This document shows, one piece after another, positions 17,592-25,981 of a stretch of DNA of 64,000 bases. The DNA lies in NCBI RefSeq assembly GCF_037688875.1, contig NZ_JAWDIE010000006.1, positions 62,001 to 126,000 of the forward strand, in the 5' to 3' direction. Within the stretch, counting starts at the first letter, position 1. Each line of letters begins with the position of its first letter. The DNA is from Amphibiibacter pelophylacis. Its GTDB lineage: Bacteria > Pseudomonadota > Gammaproteobacteria > Burkholderiales > Burkholderiaceae_C. The translations under genes and the position numbers were made by a program. A model generated the notes under the pieces. That model was not told the origin of the DNA. It saw nothing but the letters and a program-made list of their open reading frames with translations, and ran no database searches.

Positions 17592-18047
17592 ATGAGTGCG
17601 CTCAACCGCCTGACGCAATCGCTGGATTTTCAGGCGCTGGCCCTGCAGATGCGGGCCCAGCGCCAGCAGCAGATCGCCAGCAACATCGCCAACGCCGACA
17701 CGCCGGGCTATGTGGCCCGCGACATGGATTTCTCGGCCGCGCTGCGCGCTGCGCGCGGGGGCAGCAGCAGCGGCGTTCTGGCCCGGCCTTCGGAAGGCGT
17801 GCCCGCCAGCGGCATGACGCAGGTGGGCCACATGCCGCTGGGTGGACCGGGCGGCGGGGTGGGGGGCAGCGCAGTGCGCACCTACGCGCTGCAAAGCCAG
17901 GATAGCCTGGACCGCAACACCGTGGACATGGACCGCGAGCGCGCCAGCTTCGTCGACAACGCGCTGCGCTACGAGGCCGCGCTGCGCTCGGTGCAGAGCA
18001 GTGGCAAATCCATTCTGGATGCCATGCGCAACTATAACCAGGGCTGA
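17592..18047 (+). CDS. flgB: Flagellar basal-body rod protein FlgB
   Basis: A 151-residue proximal rod protein. It has the N-terminal flagellar rod motif (LALQMRAQRQQQIASNIANADTPGYVARDMDF) and the C-terminal helix (ERASFVDNALRYEAALRSVQ). The ATG at 17592 is chosen because AAGGAGA precedes it; the frame stays open upstream. It is the first gene of flgBCDEF and its stop is eight bases before flgC. Confidence 0.97.
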   Translation: MSALNRLTQSLDFQALALQMRAQRQQQIASNIANADTPGYVARDMDFSAALRAARGGSSSGVLARPSEGVPASGMTQVGHMPLGGPGGGVGGSAVRTYALQSQDSLDRNTVDMDRERASFVDNALRYEAALRSVQSSGKSILDAMRNYNQG

Positions 18048-18055
18048 GTCACATC

Positions 18056-18469
18056 ATGAGCATGTTCAACATCTTCCGCATTTCCGGCAGCGCCATCAGC
18101 GCCGAGAGCCAGCGCCTGAACGTGGTGGCCTCCAACATGGCCAACGTTGACGCCGTGGCCGGCCCCGACGGCAAGGCCTACAAGGCGCGCCAGGTGGTCT
18201 TCCAGACGACGCTGATGAGCGCCTCCGACCCCACGGCAGCCGGTGTGCGCGTGAGCAGCGTCAGCGAAAACCAGACGCCCGGCAAGCGCCTCTATGAGCC
18301 GCAGAACCCGGCCGCCGACACCCAGGGCTATGTCACCTATAGCAACGTCAACGCGATCGAGGAGATGACCAACATGATCTCTGCCTCGCGCGCCTACCAG
18401 AACAACGTCGAGGTGATGAACACCGCCCGCTCGATGATGTCCAAAACCCTGCAGGCGATGGCGTCCTGA
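18056..18469 (+). CDS. flgC: Flagellar basal-body rod protein FlgC
   Basis: A 137-residue rod protein of normal length. It has the N-terminal motif (ISAESQRLNVVASNMANVDAVAG) and the C-terminal FlgC motif (GYVTYSNVNAIEEMTNMISASRAYQNNVEVMNTARSMM, read in two parts: NAIEEMTNMI and SRAYQNNVE). Together with FlgB and FlgF it forms the proximal rod, exported by the flagellar type III system without a signal peptide. Confidence 0.97.
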   Translation: MSMFNIFRISGSAISAESQRLNVVASNMANVDAVAGPDGKAYKARQVVFQTTLMSASDPTAAGVRVSSVSENQTPGKRLYEPQNPAADTQGYVTYSNVNAIEEMTNMISASRAYQNNVEVMNTARSMMSKTLQAMAS

Positions 18470-18487
18470 TCCTGAAGAAAGCGCTTT

Positions 18488-19162
18488 ATGGCCTCCACCG
18501 ATTCCCTGGCGATTGCCCCCACCACCGATCTGAGTTACCTGACCAGCACCGCCACGGCGGGCGGCAGCAACGATCCGAAAACGGCGGCCGACCTGCAGCA
18601 GCGTTTCCTGACGCTGCTGGTGGCGCAGCTGAAAAACCAGGATCCGCTCAACCCCATGGACAACGCGCAGACCACGACGCAGATGGCGCAGATCAACACC
18701 GTGGCGGGTATCGAAAAGCTCAACGCCACGATGGCGGCGATGTCCACGCAGTCGCAGGGCGTGGCGGGCTCGTCCCTGCTGGGCAAGAGCGTGGCGGTGC
18801 CCGGCAACACGCTGGCGCTGCGCAGTGGCGAGGCGCGCGGCGGCGTGCAGCTGGACAACGCGGCCGACACAGTGCAGGTGGACGTGCTGGGCAGCAACGG
18901 CCAGGTCATCGACAGCGTCAACCTGGGCGCGCAGAAGGCCGGCATCGCCCAGTTCAGCTGGAGCCCGCCCGGCGGCCTGAATGCGCCGGACGGCAGTTAC
19001 AAATTCCGCGTCAGCGCCAGCTACCAGAACACCCCCATCACCGCCACGGCGCTGTCGCTGGAAAAAGTCGATTCCGTGCTGGTCTCGGCCACCGGCATGC
19101 AGCTGGGCCTGGCCAGCGGCGGCAAGGCCAATTTCGCCGACGTGCAGCTGATCCAGTCCTGA
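18488..19162 (+). CDS. flgD: Flagellar hook assembly protein FlgD (hook cap)
   Basis: A 224-residue hook-capping protein. The conserved N-terminal block reads FLTLLVAQLKNQDPLNPMDN; a FlgD Ig-like/Tudor core follows (VQVDVLGSNGQVIDSVNLG, SWSPPGGLNAPDGSYKFRV). FlgD sits at the tip of the growing hook and places FlgE subunits, then is discarded. It lies 18 bases after flgC and 67 bases before flgE. Confidence 0.96.
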   Translation: MASTDSLAIAPTTDLSYLTSTATAGGSNDPKTAADLQQRFLTLLVAQLKNQDPLNPMDNAQTTTQMAQINTVAGIEKLNATMAAMSTQSQGVAGSSLLGKSVAVPGNTLALRSGEARGGVQLDNAADTVQVDVLGSNGQVIDSVNLGAQKAGIAQFSWSPPGGLNAPDGSYKFRVSASYQNTPITATALSLEKVDSVLVSATGMQLGLASGGKANFADVQLIQS

Positions 19163-19229
19163 AGACGTTTCTGCCGCACCCTTCTGATCTTCTTCTGTTT
19201 CCCGTTCCCGCTCACTTAAGGATGTCATC

Positions 19230-20516
19230 ATGAGCTTCAACCAGGGCCTCTCCGGCTTGACCGCCTCCAGCAAGAATCTGGACATCATTGGTCACAACGT
19301 GGCCAATGCCAACACCATCGGCGCCAAGTCGTCGCGCGGCGAGTTCGCCGACGTGTACGCAGCCTCGCTGGGCGGCAACGGGGTGGGCGAGATCGGCTTT
19401 GGCGTGCGCCTGCAGGCCGTCGCCCAGCAGTTCAGCCAGGGCAGCCTGACGCCCACCAACAACCCGCTGGATCTGGCCATCCAGGGCCTGGGCTTTTTCC
19501 AGGTGCAGGCGCCCAACGGCAGCACCAACTACACCCGCAATGGCCAGTTCAAGGTCGACAAGGACGGGCGCATCCTGAACAACGACGGCGCCCAGCTGGT
19601 CGGCTACAAGGCCGACGACAACGGCAACATCCTCCCGGCCACCGGCCCCATCACCGTGCCGACAGCGGGCATCAACCCGCAGGTCACGTCCAAGATTTCC
19701 ATGGACTATGTGCTGGATTCGCGCGAAACCAGCAACACCACGGCCATCAACTTCGACGACCCGACCACCTTCAACCGCGCCACTTCGGTGCAGGTGTTTG
19801 ACGTGCAGGGCCGCCCGGTGGACATGGGCATGTACTTCAAGAAAACCGGCACCAACACCTGGGATATGTATGCGACGGCGAATGGGGTGTCGCTGGCCAA
19901 TACTGCTGCTGTGGCTGCTACAGGAACTGCACCGGCGATTCCTGCCGCCCCTGCCCGCGTTAGCCAGATCGTTTTCAATGCCGACGGCTCGCTAGCCACA
20001 CCTGCAGATGGCAACGTTACCCTCAACATTCCCGCCACGACCAATGCGGACAACACCGAAAAAACGGGTGCTATCAATGGCGTGGTGCTCAACATGTCTG
20101 CCGCGAAGCAGTACGGCGAATCCTTCAGCGTCAAGGCGCTGTCGCAGAATGGCTTTGCGCCGGGGCAGCTCACCGAGGTCACGGTCGATTCCAAGGGCTA
20201 TGTGATGTCCAAGTACTCGAACGGCCAGTTCAAGCCCACCGGCCAGATCGAGCTGGCCTTCTTTCGCAACCCGCAGGGCCTGCAGCCGCTGGGCGGCAAC
20301 GTCTGGGGCCTGACCAGCGCCGCCGGGTCTGCTGTGCGCGGATCGCCCAATTCGGGCAACTTTGGCAACCTGAAATCCAGCGCGCTGGAGGAATCCAACG
20401 TCGATCTGACCAAGGATCTGGTGGACATGATGATCACGCAGCGCCTTTACCAGGCCAATGCGCAGACCATCAAGACCCAGGATCAGGTGCTGCAGACGCT
20501 GATCAACCTGCGCTGA
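19230..20516 (+). CDS. flgE: Flagellar hook protein FlgE
   Basis: A 428-residue hook subunit with the N-terminal motif (GLSGLTASSKNLDIIGHNVANANTIG) and C-terminal FlgE motif (ALEESNVDLTKDLVDMMITQ, then RLYQANAQTIKTQDQVL). The middle domain, about residues 150-290, is Ala/Thr-rich and variable, as in other hook proteins because it faces outward. The DNA of that part (about 19870-20060) is less GC-biased than the rest. AAGGA precedes the start. Confidence 0.97.
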   Translation: MSFNQGLSGLTASSKNLDIIGHNVANANTIGAKSSRGEFADVYAASLGGNGVGEIGFGVRLQAVAQQFSQGSLTPTNNPLDLAIQGLGFFQVQAPNGSTNYTRNGQFKVDKDGRILNNDGAQLVGYKADDNGNILPATGPITVPTAGINPQVTSKISMDYVLDSRETSNTTAINFDDPTTFNRATSVQVFDVQGRPVDMGMYFKKTGTNTWDMYATANGVSLANTAAVAATGTAPAIPAAPARVSQIVFNADGSLATPADGNVTLNIPATTNADNTEKTGAINGVVLNMSAAKQYGESFSVKALSQNGFAPGQLTEVTVDSKGYVMSKYSNGQFKPTGQIELAFFRNPQGLQPLGGNVWGLTSAAGSAVRGSPNSGNFGNLKSSALEESNVDLTKDLVDMMITQRLYQANAQTIKTQDQVLQTLINLR

Positions 20517-20538
20517 ACGCCGCCGCCGGAGACGCCGC

Positions 20539-21267
20539 ATGGACCGCATGATCTACACCGCCATGACCGGGGCCAAGGCCATGATGCAGCGCCAGGAAAC
20601 CCTGACGCACAACCTGGCCAACGCCACCAGCACGGGCTTTCGCGCCGAACTGGTCGCCTTTCGCGCCGTTCCGGTCAACGGCTCGGGCGCCAGCACGCGG
20701 GTGATGACGCTGGAATCCACCACCGGCTACGACGCCAAACCGGGCCCCATGCGCAGCACGGGCAACCCGCTGGACGTGGGTCTGGCGGGCAACGCCTGGC
20801 TGGCCGTGCAGAGCCTGCAGGGCACCGAGGCCTACACCCGCGCCGGGTCGCTGGCCGTCAACGCCGAAGGCACTTTGATGACGCACAACGGCCTGCCCGT
20901 GCAGGGCGACGGCGGCCCCATCGTGGTGCCGGGCGGCGCGCAGCCGCGCATTTCGCCCGACGGCACGGTGCTGGCGGTGAGCGCCAACGGCCAGGCCACG
21001 CGCGTGGGCAAGCTGAAACTCGTCACGCCTGAAGCGCCGCTGCAGCGCGGCGAAGATGGCCTCTTTCGCGCCGCCGATGGCGCCGACCTGCCCGCCGACG
21101 AGCGCGCCCGCGTGCTGCCCGAAACGCTGGAAGGCTCCAACGTCAGCACGGTGGAAACCATGGTCGCCATGATCGCCGCCGCGCGCGAGTTCGACACCCA
21201 CATCCGCCTGCTGCAGACCGCCGAGCGCAACGACCAGACGGCGGCCCGCCTGCTGGGCCCGGCCTGA
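20539..21267 (+). CDS. flgF: Flagellar basal-body rod protein FlgF
   Basis: A 242-residue rod protein with the expected start (MIYTAMTGAKAMMQRQETLTHNLANATSTGFRAEL in overlapping parts: MMQRQETLTHNLANATSTGF) and end (LEGSNVSTVETMVAMIAAAR, FDTHIRLLQTAE). It is of normal length and directly follows flgE. In most relatives flgG, flgH, flgI, flgJ and flgK come next; here the operon ends 10 bases before the convergent nadA. Confidence 0.96.
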   Translation: MDRMIYTAMTGAKAMMQRQETLTHNLANATSTGFRAELVAFRAVPVNGSGASTRVMTLESTTGYDAKPGPMRSTGNPLDVGLAGNAWLAVQSLQGTEAYTRAGSLAVNAEGTLMTHNGLPVQGDGGPIVVPGGAQPRISPDGTVLAVSANGQATRVGKLKLVTPEAPLQRGEDGLFRAADGADLPADERARVLPETLEGSNVSTVETMVAMIAAAREFDTHIRLLQTAERNDQTAARLLGPA

Positions 21268-21277
21268 CCGTCAACAA

Positions 21278-22348
21278 TCAGCGCGCGCGCTGCGCGACAA
21301 AATCCAGCATCTTCGTGATGCCCCCCTGCGCCCGCGCGCGGATGGCCTCGTCCACCTGAATCTCCCCCGTGCGCTGCTCCAGGCCGGCGACCACGCCCTG
21401 CAGCGCGTTCATCGCCATCCAGGGGCAGTGGGCGCAGCTTTTGCAGGTGGCGCCGTTGCCGGCCGTGGGCGCTTCGATCAGCGTTTTGCCCGGCGCGAGC
21501 TGCCTCATGCGGTGCAGGATGCCGTTGTCGGTCGCGACGATGAAGGTGTCGGCCGCACTCGTCTGCACATCGCGCAGCAGCTGCGAGGTCGATCCGACCA
21601 CATCCGCCAGCCTCACCACCGCCTCGGGCGATTCGGGGTGGACCAGCACGCGCGCGCGCGGGTGGCGCTCTTTCAGTAGTTCCAGCTCCAGCCCGCGAAA
21701 CTCGTCGTGGACGATGCACGCGCCCTGCCACAGCAGCATGTCGGCGCCGGTCTGGCGCTGGATGTACTGGCCCAGATGGCGGTCGGGCGCCCAGAGTATC
21801 TTCTGCCCCTGCGCGTGCAGATGGCCGACGATGTCCAGCGCGCAGGCGCTGGTCACCATCCAGTCGGCGCGGGCTTTCACGGCGGCACTGGTGTTGGCGT
21901 AGACCACCACCTGGCGGTCGGGGTGGGCGTCGCAGAAGGCGGCAAAATCGCCGGCCGGGCAGCCCAGGTCCAGGCTGCAGGTGGCGTCCAGATCGGGCAT
22001 CAGCACGGTCTTGTCCGGCGAGAGGATTTTGGCCGTCTCGCCCATGAAGCGCACGCCCGCGACGATGAGCGTGCGCGCCGCGTGATCGCGCCCAAAGCGC
22101 GCCATTTCCAGCGAATCGGCCACGCAGCCGCCCGTGGCCAGCGCCAGATCCTGCAGATCGCCGTCCACGTAATAGTGCGCGACCAGCGCAGCGCCCTGCG
22201 CGCGCAGCAGTTCGGCGCAGCGCTGCATCAGCACCTCGCGCTCAGGGCGCGACAGCGGCGGCGGCACCCGCGCCCAGGCGCGGGCGGTGCAGGTGGCCCC
22301 TTCGGCGGTCTGGCGGTCGTAATCGAGCTCGAGCGTGGAGAGTGTCAT
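21278..22348 (-). CDS. nadA: Quinolinate synthase NadA
   Basis: A 356-residue enzyme that condenses iminoaspartate with dihydroxyacetone phosphate to quinolinate in NAD synthesis. The three cluster cysteines are visible in DLDATCSLDLGCP, VTSACALDIV and CKSCAHCPWMAMN, and the strings VAHYYVDGDLQDLA and YANTSAAVKARADW are typical. The ATG at 22348 gives the normal N terminus; the open frame continues 22 codons upstream without a ribosome site. It is convergent with flgF and lies next to the far end of the CRISPR array. No nadB or nadC is near it. Confidence 0.96.
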   Translation of the reverse strand: MTLSTLELDYDRQTAEGATCTARAWARVPPPLSRPEREVLMQRCAELLRAQGAALVAHYYVDGDLQDLALATGGCVADSLEMARFGRDHAARTLIVAGVRFMGETAKILSPDKTVLMPDLDATCSLDLGCPAGDFAAFCDAHPDRQVVVYANTSAAVKARADWMVTSACALDIVGHLHAQGQKILWAPDRHLGQYIQRQTGADMLLWQGACIVHDEFRGLELELLKERHPRARVLVHPESPEAVVRLADVVGSTSQLLRDVQTSAADTFIVATDNGILHRMRQLAPGKTLIEAPTAGNGATCKSCAHCPWMAMNALQGVVAGLEQRTGEIQVDEAIRARAQGGITKMLDFVAQRAR

Positions 22349-22451
22349 GGCGGTGCGGGGCAGGGGAGTGGCGATGCGTGGCATCTTAAGGGGTGTGATG
22401 GGGCTCTTTCGCAAGCCCCACCACCGCTGCGATCTACGCGACAGTTTCGGC

Positions 22452-22479
22452 GCTGGCGCGGGGTTGTGAGGGAGCGAAC
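22452..22479 (-). repeat. Degenerate terminal CRISPR repeat
   Basis: These 28 bases keep exactly the 60-base register of the array, one unit before the first clean repeat. On the plus strand the right half reads GTGAGGGAGCGAAC, which matches the consensus GTGAGGTGGCGAAC at 12 of 14 bases, while the left half is unrecognisable. In the transcribed (minus) direction the 5' half is conserved and the 3' half decayed, the usual state of the last repeat at the trailer end. It bounds a further 32-base spacer at 22480-22511. Confidence 0.75.
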
Positions 22480-22511
22480 GTCATGTCGCTGGTACTTTTG
22501 CCGCGCCCGAT

Positions 22512-24280
22512 CTTCTAAACCACCCGTGAGGTGGCGAACTGCCGCGCCGGTCGGTATTGGACGGGTCGTGCCTTCTAAACCACCCGTGAGGTGGCGAACT
22601 CAGGGCATCCAGGCATCAGCACGGCCCACGCCTTCTAAACCACCCGTGAGGTGGCGAACGATGTATTGCAGCTTGCGGATGTGGCCGTTGACTTCTAAAC
22701 CACCCGTGAGGTGGCGAACTCGGGCTACGGCGGAGTTGTGAAAGTTGATGTCTTCTAAACCACCCGTGAGGTGGCAAACGAATCCTTCCTGCGCGCCATC
22801 TGCCAGACCGACTTCTAAACCACCCGTGAGGTGGCGAACCACGGCCTCGGCGAACTGCGGGCGAACTTGGTCTTCTAAACCACCCGTGAGGTGGCGAACC
22901 GCATGACCCGCCAGCGCTACGCCCGCAGCCACTTCTAAACCACCCGTGAGGTGGCGAACAGCTGGGTGGGCGATCTTTCTACCTGGTCAAACTTCTAAAC
23001 CACCCGTGAGGTGGCGAACCACACTTACGATGCAGAGCGCGTGCTGTGGCTCTTCTAAACCACCCGTGAGGTGGCGAACGCTCTACAAGCCCGAGCCCAG
23101 CAGCGCGGCCACTTCTAAACCACCCGTGAGGTGGCGAACGTGGATTTCTGTCGGCGTCACCCGGCCGACGTCTTCTAAACCACCCGTGAGGTGGCGAACG
23201 ATCAGGTCTGGGCGGCCCCGGGCCAGCGTCACTTCTAAACCACCCGTGAGGTGGCGAATTACAGGCCCAGGTCCTGCTCGCTCTCGCTGAACTTCTAAAC
23301 CACCCGTGAGGTGGCGAACCCCGAGCAGCACGCCACCGTGCAGGGCTTCAACTTCTAAACCACCCGTGAGGTGGCGAACTGGCAACTCGGCTACGAGTGG
23401 ATCGCAATGCACTTCTAAACCACCCGTGAGGTGGCGAACATCAAGGACGAGCGCTGGGGTCGCGCCATGCACTTCTAAACCACCCGTGAGGTGGCGAACC
23501 CGTTGTAGGCCGCATCGCAAAAGGCCTCAATCTTCTAAACCACCCGTGAGGTGGCGAACAATCTCTTGGGGCAACAGCAGCGCACGGCGTTCTTCTAAAC
23601 CACCCGTGAGGTGGCGAACCCGCTTCGTCGGAGCGTTGCGCCAGCCGTTCTCTTCTAAACCACCCGTGAGGTGGCGAACTGGGTCATATCAGCGCTCCTT
23701 GGCTTGCCACACTTCTAAACCACCCGTGAGGTGGCGAACAGCCAGCGCATCCTTGAACGTGATGCGGTGCACTTCTAAACCACCCGTGAGGTGGCGAACC
23801 GCTGTCGCCGCGCTGCTGACCCTGCTCACCTCTTCTAAACCACCCGTGAGGTGGCGAACCAAATCCCAAAAATGGGAGGGCAACTTTGGGACTTCTAAAC
23901 CACCCGTGAGGTGGCGAACCGGCGTGGATGGCCGCAAACCTGCTCGATGCTCTTCTAAACCACCCGTGAGGTGGCGAACGACAAAGCGGACCTGGGTTTA
24001 TCGCTACCTGGCTTCTAAACCACCCGTGAGGTGGCGAACCGTGGGCCAGACCGGGACGGCGCCGCTGTCGTGCTTCTAAACCACCCGTGAGGTGGCGAAC
24101 TCAAACTGCAGCCACGGACTGACCGGGCTGGACTTCTAAACCACCCGTGAGGTGGCGAACCCATCAACGTGGAGCCCCATTTTCAACAGTGTCTTCTAAA
24201 CCACCCGTGAGGTGGCGAACTCTACAAAGCCCCCGGCAACCTGATGGATCGCCTTCTAAACCACCCGTGAGGTGGCGAAC
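22512..24280 (-). CRISPR. Type I-F CRISPR array, 30 repeats and 29 spacers
   Basis: There are 30 copies of a 28-base repeat at 60-base spacing, with 32-base spacers and one of 33 (24040-24072). In the transcribed direction, on the minus strand, the repeat begins GTTCGCCACC, continues TCACG and ends GGTGGTTTAGAAG. CCACC at repeat positions 6-10 and GGTGG at 16-20 form the 5-bp stem, the same geometry as the Cas6f substrate, leaving an 8-base handle TTTAGAAG like the CTAAGAAA handle of Pseudomonas. Only two copies carry a change: a G-to-A (plus strand) in 22752-22779 and a last-base change in 23232-23259. All spacers differ. The leader is at the right end, next to cas1, so the newest spacers are near 24250. 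Confidence 0.98.
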
Positions 24281-24377
24281 CGTTGTTGTCAACGGAAATA
24301 GTAATGTAAATCAACAGGTTGTTAAAGTGCACGAGGCAAAAGCTTCGTTTTGAAGGCTTTGCCTAACCCTTTGTTTT
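24281..24377 (-). promoter_or_regulatory. CRISPR leader with IHF consensus site
   Basis: This AT-rich stretch between the cas1 stop and the leader-end repeat should hold the array promoter and the integration signals. AATCAACAGGTTG at 24309-24321 fits the IHF consensus WATCAANNNNTTR at every defined base and lies about 30-40 bases from the first repeat. A hairpin at about 24340-24361 (AAAGCTTC then GAAGGCTTT, with one bulge) may terminate the cas operon. I could not place a convincing -10/-35 for the array. Confidence 0.7.
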
Positions 24378-25346
24378 TCAAGGGACTTTTGAGGCGACGA
24401 TTTTTTGAAGGTTGGCGATCACGTCTTCGAGGACGCCGTCGTGCTGGACGCGTTCGATCAGGGCGTCGCGGAAGTGCTGATCGGACGCGCCTGCAGCGGC
24501 TTCCTGAAACGCCAGTGGCATCACGATGGCGTCCTTGAAAAGGTCTGCAACGTCAAAAACCAGGGCCCCACGCCGTGTCTTGCCGTGCATCACGGGCAAG
24601 GCAAATGAAATGCCCAAGGCGTACAGCGCGACTGCGGCAAGCCCGTACGCCACATAGTTGCCATGGGTCAGAAAAGCGTTGACGGTGTCTTTCAGGCTCA
24701 CCCGCTCGCCCACCTGTTCCTGGCGCACGAACCCTTCAATTTTGAAGGCCTTGCTCAGTTCAGCATACAGATAACGTGCCCAGACGCCTTCCGCTGCCAT
24801 CAGCGCATCCGTAGTGGCCGCCTTGCTGATGCCCGCTTCAAACCGGGCTACTGCCGCGTCTTCCACCTGTACACCCCGATCCACCAATGCCCGGGATGCA
24901 GACCAGGTACGCTGCACCCATTGGCAGCGTTGCCGTAGCATCTGGCGGCCCGCTTCCAGACGGGTGTCATCGTCTATCCACATCCTGATCCAGGCCTGCA
25001 TGTATTCGGTGGGTCTGTATTCTCCTTGGGGAGCCATGAAAACCGGGTCTATGCCGCAGGTCAGCGGCGTGGCCCCTGAGCCGGTAAATCCCACCACGAC
25101 GCCAGCGTCGGCCAGTTGCCGCGCTGCTGAATCGGTGATGGAAGTTCCTTTTCCGAGCAAAAGCAGCGATGTATTCTGGTGTGGAATATTGAAAAACTGA
25201 TCAATATCCCCTTTGGTCTCCTGAAGGTAGAGAACCCGGCCGTCTTTTTGCACAACACGGGCCCGTTCCAGATAAAGAATATTGGCGCGTTGACTTAGCA
25301 GGATAGCCTTTGGTTTGAACTCTTTGCGGCCTGATTTTATTTTCAT
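24378..25346 (-). CDS. cas1: CRISPR integrase Cas1, type I-F
   Basis: A 322-residue Cas1 of the I-F branch. Typical strings are KAILLSQRANILYLERARV, LLLLGKGTSITDSAARQLADAGV and VGFTGSGATPL. The acidic/His metal-binding core falls in MAAEGVWARYLYAE (Glu), LPVMHGKTRRGALVFDVADLF (His and Asp). It forms the spacer-integration complex with Cas2-3. ATG 25346 is chosen over an upstream start at 25385 because it makes an ATGA overlap with the cas6f stop and gives the normal N terminus. Its position at the 3' end of the csy operon, next to the array leader, is unusual: canonical I-F loci have cas1 first, directly before cas2-3. Confidence 0.95.
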   Translation of the reverse strand: MKIKSGRKEFKPKAILLSQRANILYLERARVVQKDGRVLYLQETKGDIDQFFNIPHQNTSLLLLGKGTSITDSAARQLADAGVVVGFTGSGATPLTCGIDPVFMAPQGEYRPTEYMQAWIRMWIDDDTRLEAGRQMLRQRCQWVQRTWSASRALVDRGVQVEDAAVARFEAGISKAATTDALMAAEGVWARYLYAELSKAFKIEGFVRQEQVGERVSLKDTVNAFLTHGNYVAYGLAAVALYALGISFALPVMHGKTRRGALVFDVADLFKDAIVMPLAFQEAAAGASDQHFRDALIERVQHDGVLEDVIANLQKIVASKVP

Positions 25347-25981
25347 GGCTCGGCCATCTGCAGTTTTCGTGCGGCTGCTGACCATGGGGCATCCTCAACA
25401 GGGATAGCGGGCAGGTAGCAGGGGGTCGCCCGTGTGCTTAAGCCATATCCGTTGGTCTTGCAGTCCGTATCTGGTGCTCCGTCCCGCTTTACAACGTCGA
25501 AGCGGATGCTGAAGGATTCTCCGCTGCTGCTGTGCATCCGGACATAGGGCAGGGCATTGCCTCGCTCGATCTGGCGCTGGCGTGTGACAGTATTGATGTT
25601 TTTGCGCGAGGTCGTCCGGCACAGGGCGTAGCTGACGGAACCGCGCACCTCCTGTGGCACTTTGCGCGGGCGATCCAGTAGCACATAGCCCATCAGGAAC
25701 TCACGCGCTTCAAGTGCTTCAAGTAAGGCATCGGCCTCTTCGCGGCTGGCGATAAACACCCGCAGCAGATTGCCGGGGTGGGGCAGTTCACCAGATCGTG
25801 CCAGTGGAAAAGCGCTGGCGAAACGGATGCTTTTGTGTGCGCAGATTGCGTGTACGGCATAGAGCAGACGGCCCATCACGGCATTGGCCAAAGCGCCCGG
25901 CCCCCCAGTCTGGACCAGTTCGTGTGCACCGGGCTCGATGGCGGCAGCGATGCGTAGGTTGATGTACCACTGCGGTGTCAT
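25343..25981 (-). CDS. cas6f: CRISPR repeat endoribonuclease Cas6f (Csy4)
   Basis: A 212-residue Cas6f, slightly longer than the 187 residues of the Pseudomonas protein. By eye the pattern lines up with Csy4: MGRLLYAVHAIC places His44 at the catalytic histidine, LPYVRMHSSSGESFSIRF matches the active-site serine strand, and NGYGLS near residue 180 matches the C-terminal CYGLS motif. It cuts each repeat at the 3' base of the stem and stays bound to the crRNA. Start and stop overlap csy3 and cas1 by four bases each, so translation is probably coupled. Confidence 0.93.
   Translation of the reverse strand: MTPQWYINLRIAAAIEPGAHELVQTGGPGALANAVMGRLLYAVHAICAHKSIRFASAFPLARSGELPHPGNLLRVFIASREEADALLEALEAREFLMGYVLLDRPRKVPQEVRGSVSYALCRTTSRKNINTVTRQRQIERGNALPYVRMHSSSGESFSIRFDVVKRDGAPDTDCKTNGYGLSTRATPCYLPAIPVEDAPWSAAARKLQMAEP

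Noticed and set aside
22600..24353. Open frames through the CRISPR array with recurring SKPPVRWRT or RHLTGGLE units
   Set aside because: The 60-base period is a multiple of three, so the repeat is read in the same frame each time; these are the array, not a repeat protein.
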